A DNA stretch of 64,000 nt from Closterium sp. NIES-65. Lineage: Eukaryota; Streptophyta; Zygnematophyceae; Desmidiales; Closteriaceae. The position numbers were made by a program, and so were the translations under genes. Shown piece by piece: positions 63,029 through 64,000 of the stretch; the first letter of the stretch is position 1, and each line of letters opens with the position of its first letter. The stretch lies in the NCBI GenBank assembly GCA_948144175.1, contig CANXME010002187.1:175001-239000 (forward strand), given 5' to 3'. A model generated the notes under the pieces. That model ran no database searches, was not told the origin of the DNA, and worked only from the letters and a program-made list of their open reading frames with translations.

Positions 63029-63060
63029 TTCGTTCACTCAATTGCACACGTAACACACAT
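63029..63060 (+). repeat. Plus LTR tail and right-hand CACAT duplication
   Basis: 63029-63055 is the last 27 bp of the plus LTR (TTCGTTCACTCAATTGCACA and onward to GTAACA). 63056-63060 is CACAT, matching 51529-51533. This marks where host DNA resumes. Confidence 0.9.
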
Positions 63061-63746
63061 GCATAGTCCGACAACGTGCGCAGCGGGTTCAGCTATGGTT
63101 CTGTGGCAAATGTAAGATTCGGTCTGTTTGGCTGAAAGAAGAACTAGTGTACTGTAGAAAAGGCAGTCTCCAGCTGTCACGGTGACGTGGTTTCACCCTG
63201 TCTCCAAGTCCTCGCAAAGGGGGTGGCCTGCCATCTGAGGTGGCATCATGACACGTGCATCAGCTTGTTATCCAGCAAGCACCAGCTCACGCTGCACAGA
63301 GATCGCATCCACGAGATTTTTCCACCGTTCATTTCAAGGACCTTGGAGTTCCCAATGGGTTGCTTGCATCTCCAGCAGTCCTGCCCACCGTTCATTCCCA
63401 AGGCTCCTTCCCCCCAAAATTTCCCTGTCGCTCGATTTCTTGGCAAGGCAATCCCCAAGCTTCCGCTTCCGCTTTCCCGCTTCCGCTTCCTTGCTCCCGC
63501 TTTCCCGCTTCCACTTTCCCGCTTCCACACATCCCCCAACCCCCATCCAGCTTCCGCCTTCCCTCCACTCCACATCCTTCCTTGAAAACTTATTTTTCCA
63601 GAAATCATTTCGGGTTCTTTCATTCGTTAGTCAGAAGAATCCGAGCGGTAAAGAAGACAGTTCCACAGTATTGCCGTTGCCGTCAACCTCCAGGTCCCGT
63701 GCGCTTCGTGCATACGTTAGCTCGGCTTTCCCGCCCGAGAAGCGCT
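63061..63746. other. Host DNA between the bHLH gene and the plastid-protein gene
   Basis: Original downstream flank of the bHLH gene, separated from it by the insertion. A pyrimidine-rich run of CCGCTTTCCCGCTTCC-type units (about 63463-63540) lies some 210 bp before the next start codon and may be part of that gene's promoter or 5' leader. No other gene seen. Confidence 0.5.
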
Positions 63747-64000
63747 ATGGCGGCATTCGTCGGAGCAGCTGCGGTTGCGGCTCCAGTGCAGGTCCCTACC
63801 GTAAAGCAACTATCGGGAGGGTCCAGTAGCAGCAGGAACAGCAGCGTTTCGGCGCGCTGTGCCGTGCCTAAGAAGCTCGGTTCCGAGATTCTGGGAACGC
63901 AGTTTTCCGCCACGTCAAGCGTGCAAGCAGCCTCGCAGAATGTTCGCGCGCGGTCGGTGGAGGTCCGAGCTGTGGCGACGGAAGCACCCACGAAGATGTC
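63747..64000 (+). CDS. N-terminus of a probable plastid-targeted protein (runs off the window)
   Basis: The frame opens MAAFVGAAAVAAPVQVPTVK and stays open for 84 codons to the window end. It is rich in Ser, Ala, Val and Arg, nearly lacks acidic residues for the first 45 positions, and has ARCAVPKK and VEVRAVATEAPTK stretches. This is the make-up of a chloroplast transit peptide, with a cleavage site plausibly near VRAVA (about residue 75). No catalytic domain is reached, so the product cannot be named. The start is the first ATG of the frame, preceded by a pyrimidine-rich leader. It is also possible that an intron begins beyond the window. Confidence 0.7.
   Translation, partial: MAAFVGAAAVAAPVQVPTVKQLSGGSSSSRNSSVSARCAVPKKLGSEILGTQFSATSSVQAASQNVRARSVEVRAVATEAPTKM

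Larger units (their letters stand above)
51534..63055. mobile_element. Composite gypsy insertion with two inverted copies
   Basis: One CACAT duplication brackets the whole block. Order: plus gypsy copy (51534-57046), junction block (57047-57512), minus gypsy copy (57513-63028), and the last 27 bp of a plus LTR (63029-63055). The outer ends are therefore those of a single plus-strand insertion whose 3' LTR was opened and filled. The two copies are almost identical by eye, and both show T in the 5' LTR and C in the 3' LTR at LTR position 127. That shared difference means the second copy came from the first by DNA copying after insertion, or that the assembly folded the locus. Confidence 0.88.

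Noticed and set aside
51534-63055. Two independent gypsy insertions
   Set aside because: Only one target duplication exists, and both copies share the same 5'/3' LTR difference, which separate transpositions would not produce.

Overview
The window looks like a GC-rich streptophyte (green plant lineage) nuclear segment. Supporting signs are spliced host genes with GT-AG introns, a plant-style bHLH factor, a MYB/SANT factor, a protein start that looks like a plastid transit peptide, and Ty1/copia, Ty3/gypsy, Mutator-like and hAT-like transposons of plant type. A charophyte alga or early-diverging land plant is my guess, inferred from GC-rich copia elements and compact host genes; the sequence alone does not prove it.

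Layout. 1-2674: a 19-bp tandem repeat, then a minus-strand, three-exon MYB-like gene (111-2674) whose first intron holds a copy of part of exon 2. 3534-4721: a Mutator-like terminal-inverted-repeat element (9-bp target duplication) with a hAT-like element (8-bp duplication) inside it. 4829-8075: an old gypsy remnant. 8075-10850: the RT-RNase H-3' LTR half of a copia element, split by a small non-autonomous LTR element (8368-9830). 10856-21910: the LTR-gag-protease-integrase half of the same copia family on the opposite strand, split by a younger copia element (12263-18678). 21911-45135: an old minus-strand gypsy remnant split by a full copia insertion (23111-44601, minus), which is itself split by two younger copia insertions (24342-31630 and 37103-44551). 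Exact 5-bp target duplications support four of the LTR insertions (TCTCA, GTAAG, CGTGT, ATTAT). 45136-46690: two more short non-autonomous LTR pieces. 46963-47399: a possible 3-bp-TSD inverted-repeat element. 48776-49308: a second copy of the Mutator-like family.

49872-51405 is a three-exon bHLH transcription factor gene. 128 bp after its stop codon lies an 11.5-kb composite gypsy insertion (51534-63055) bounded by a CACAT duplication. It holds two nearly identical 5.5-kb gypsy copies facing opposite ways, separated by a scrambled block that carries a second copy of the bHLH last exon, its 3' flank and the host-LTR joint. Both copies share the same 5'-versus-3' LTR difference, so the second copy was made by DNA-level duplication (or by assembly error), not by a second transposition. 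The host 3' flank resumes at 63056, and a plastid-targeted protein starts at 63747 and runs off the window.

The host part is therefore three genes (MYB-like, bHLH, plastid protein). The other roughly 90 percent is a layered record of transposon insertion whose relative order can be read from nesting, LTR-pair divergence and target duplications. All LTR elements are treated as fossils here; no rRNA, tRNA or CRISPR array was seen.
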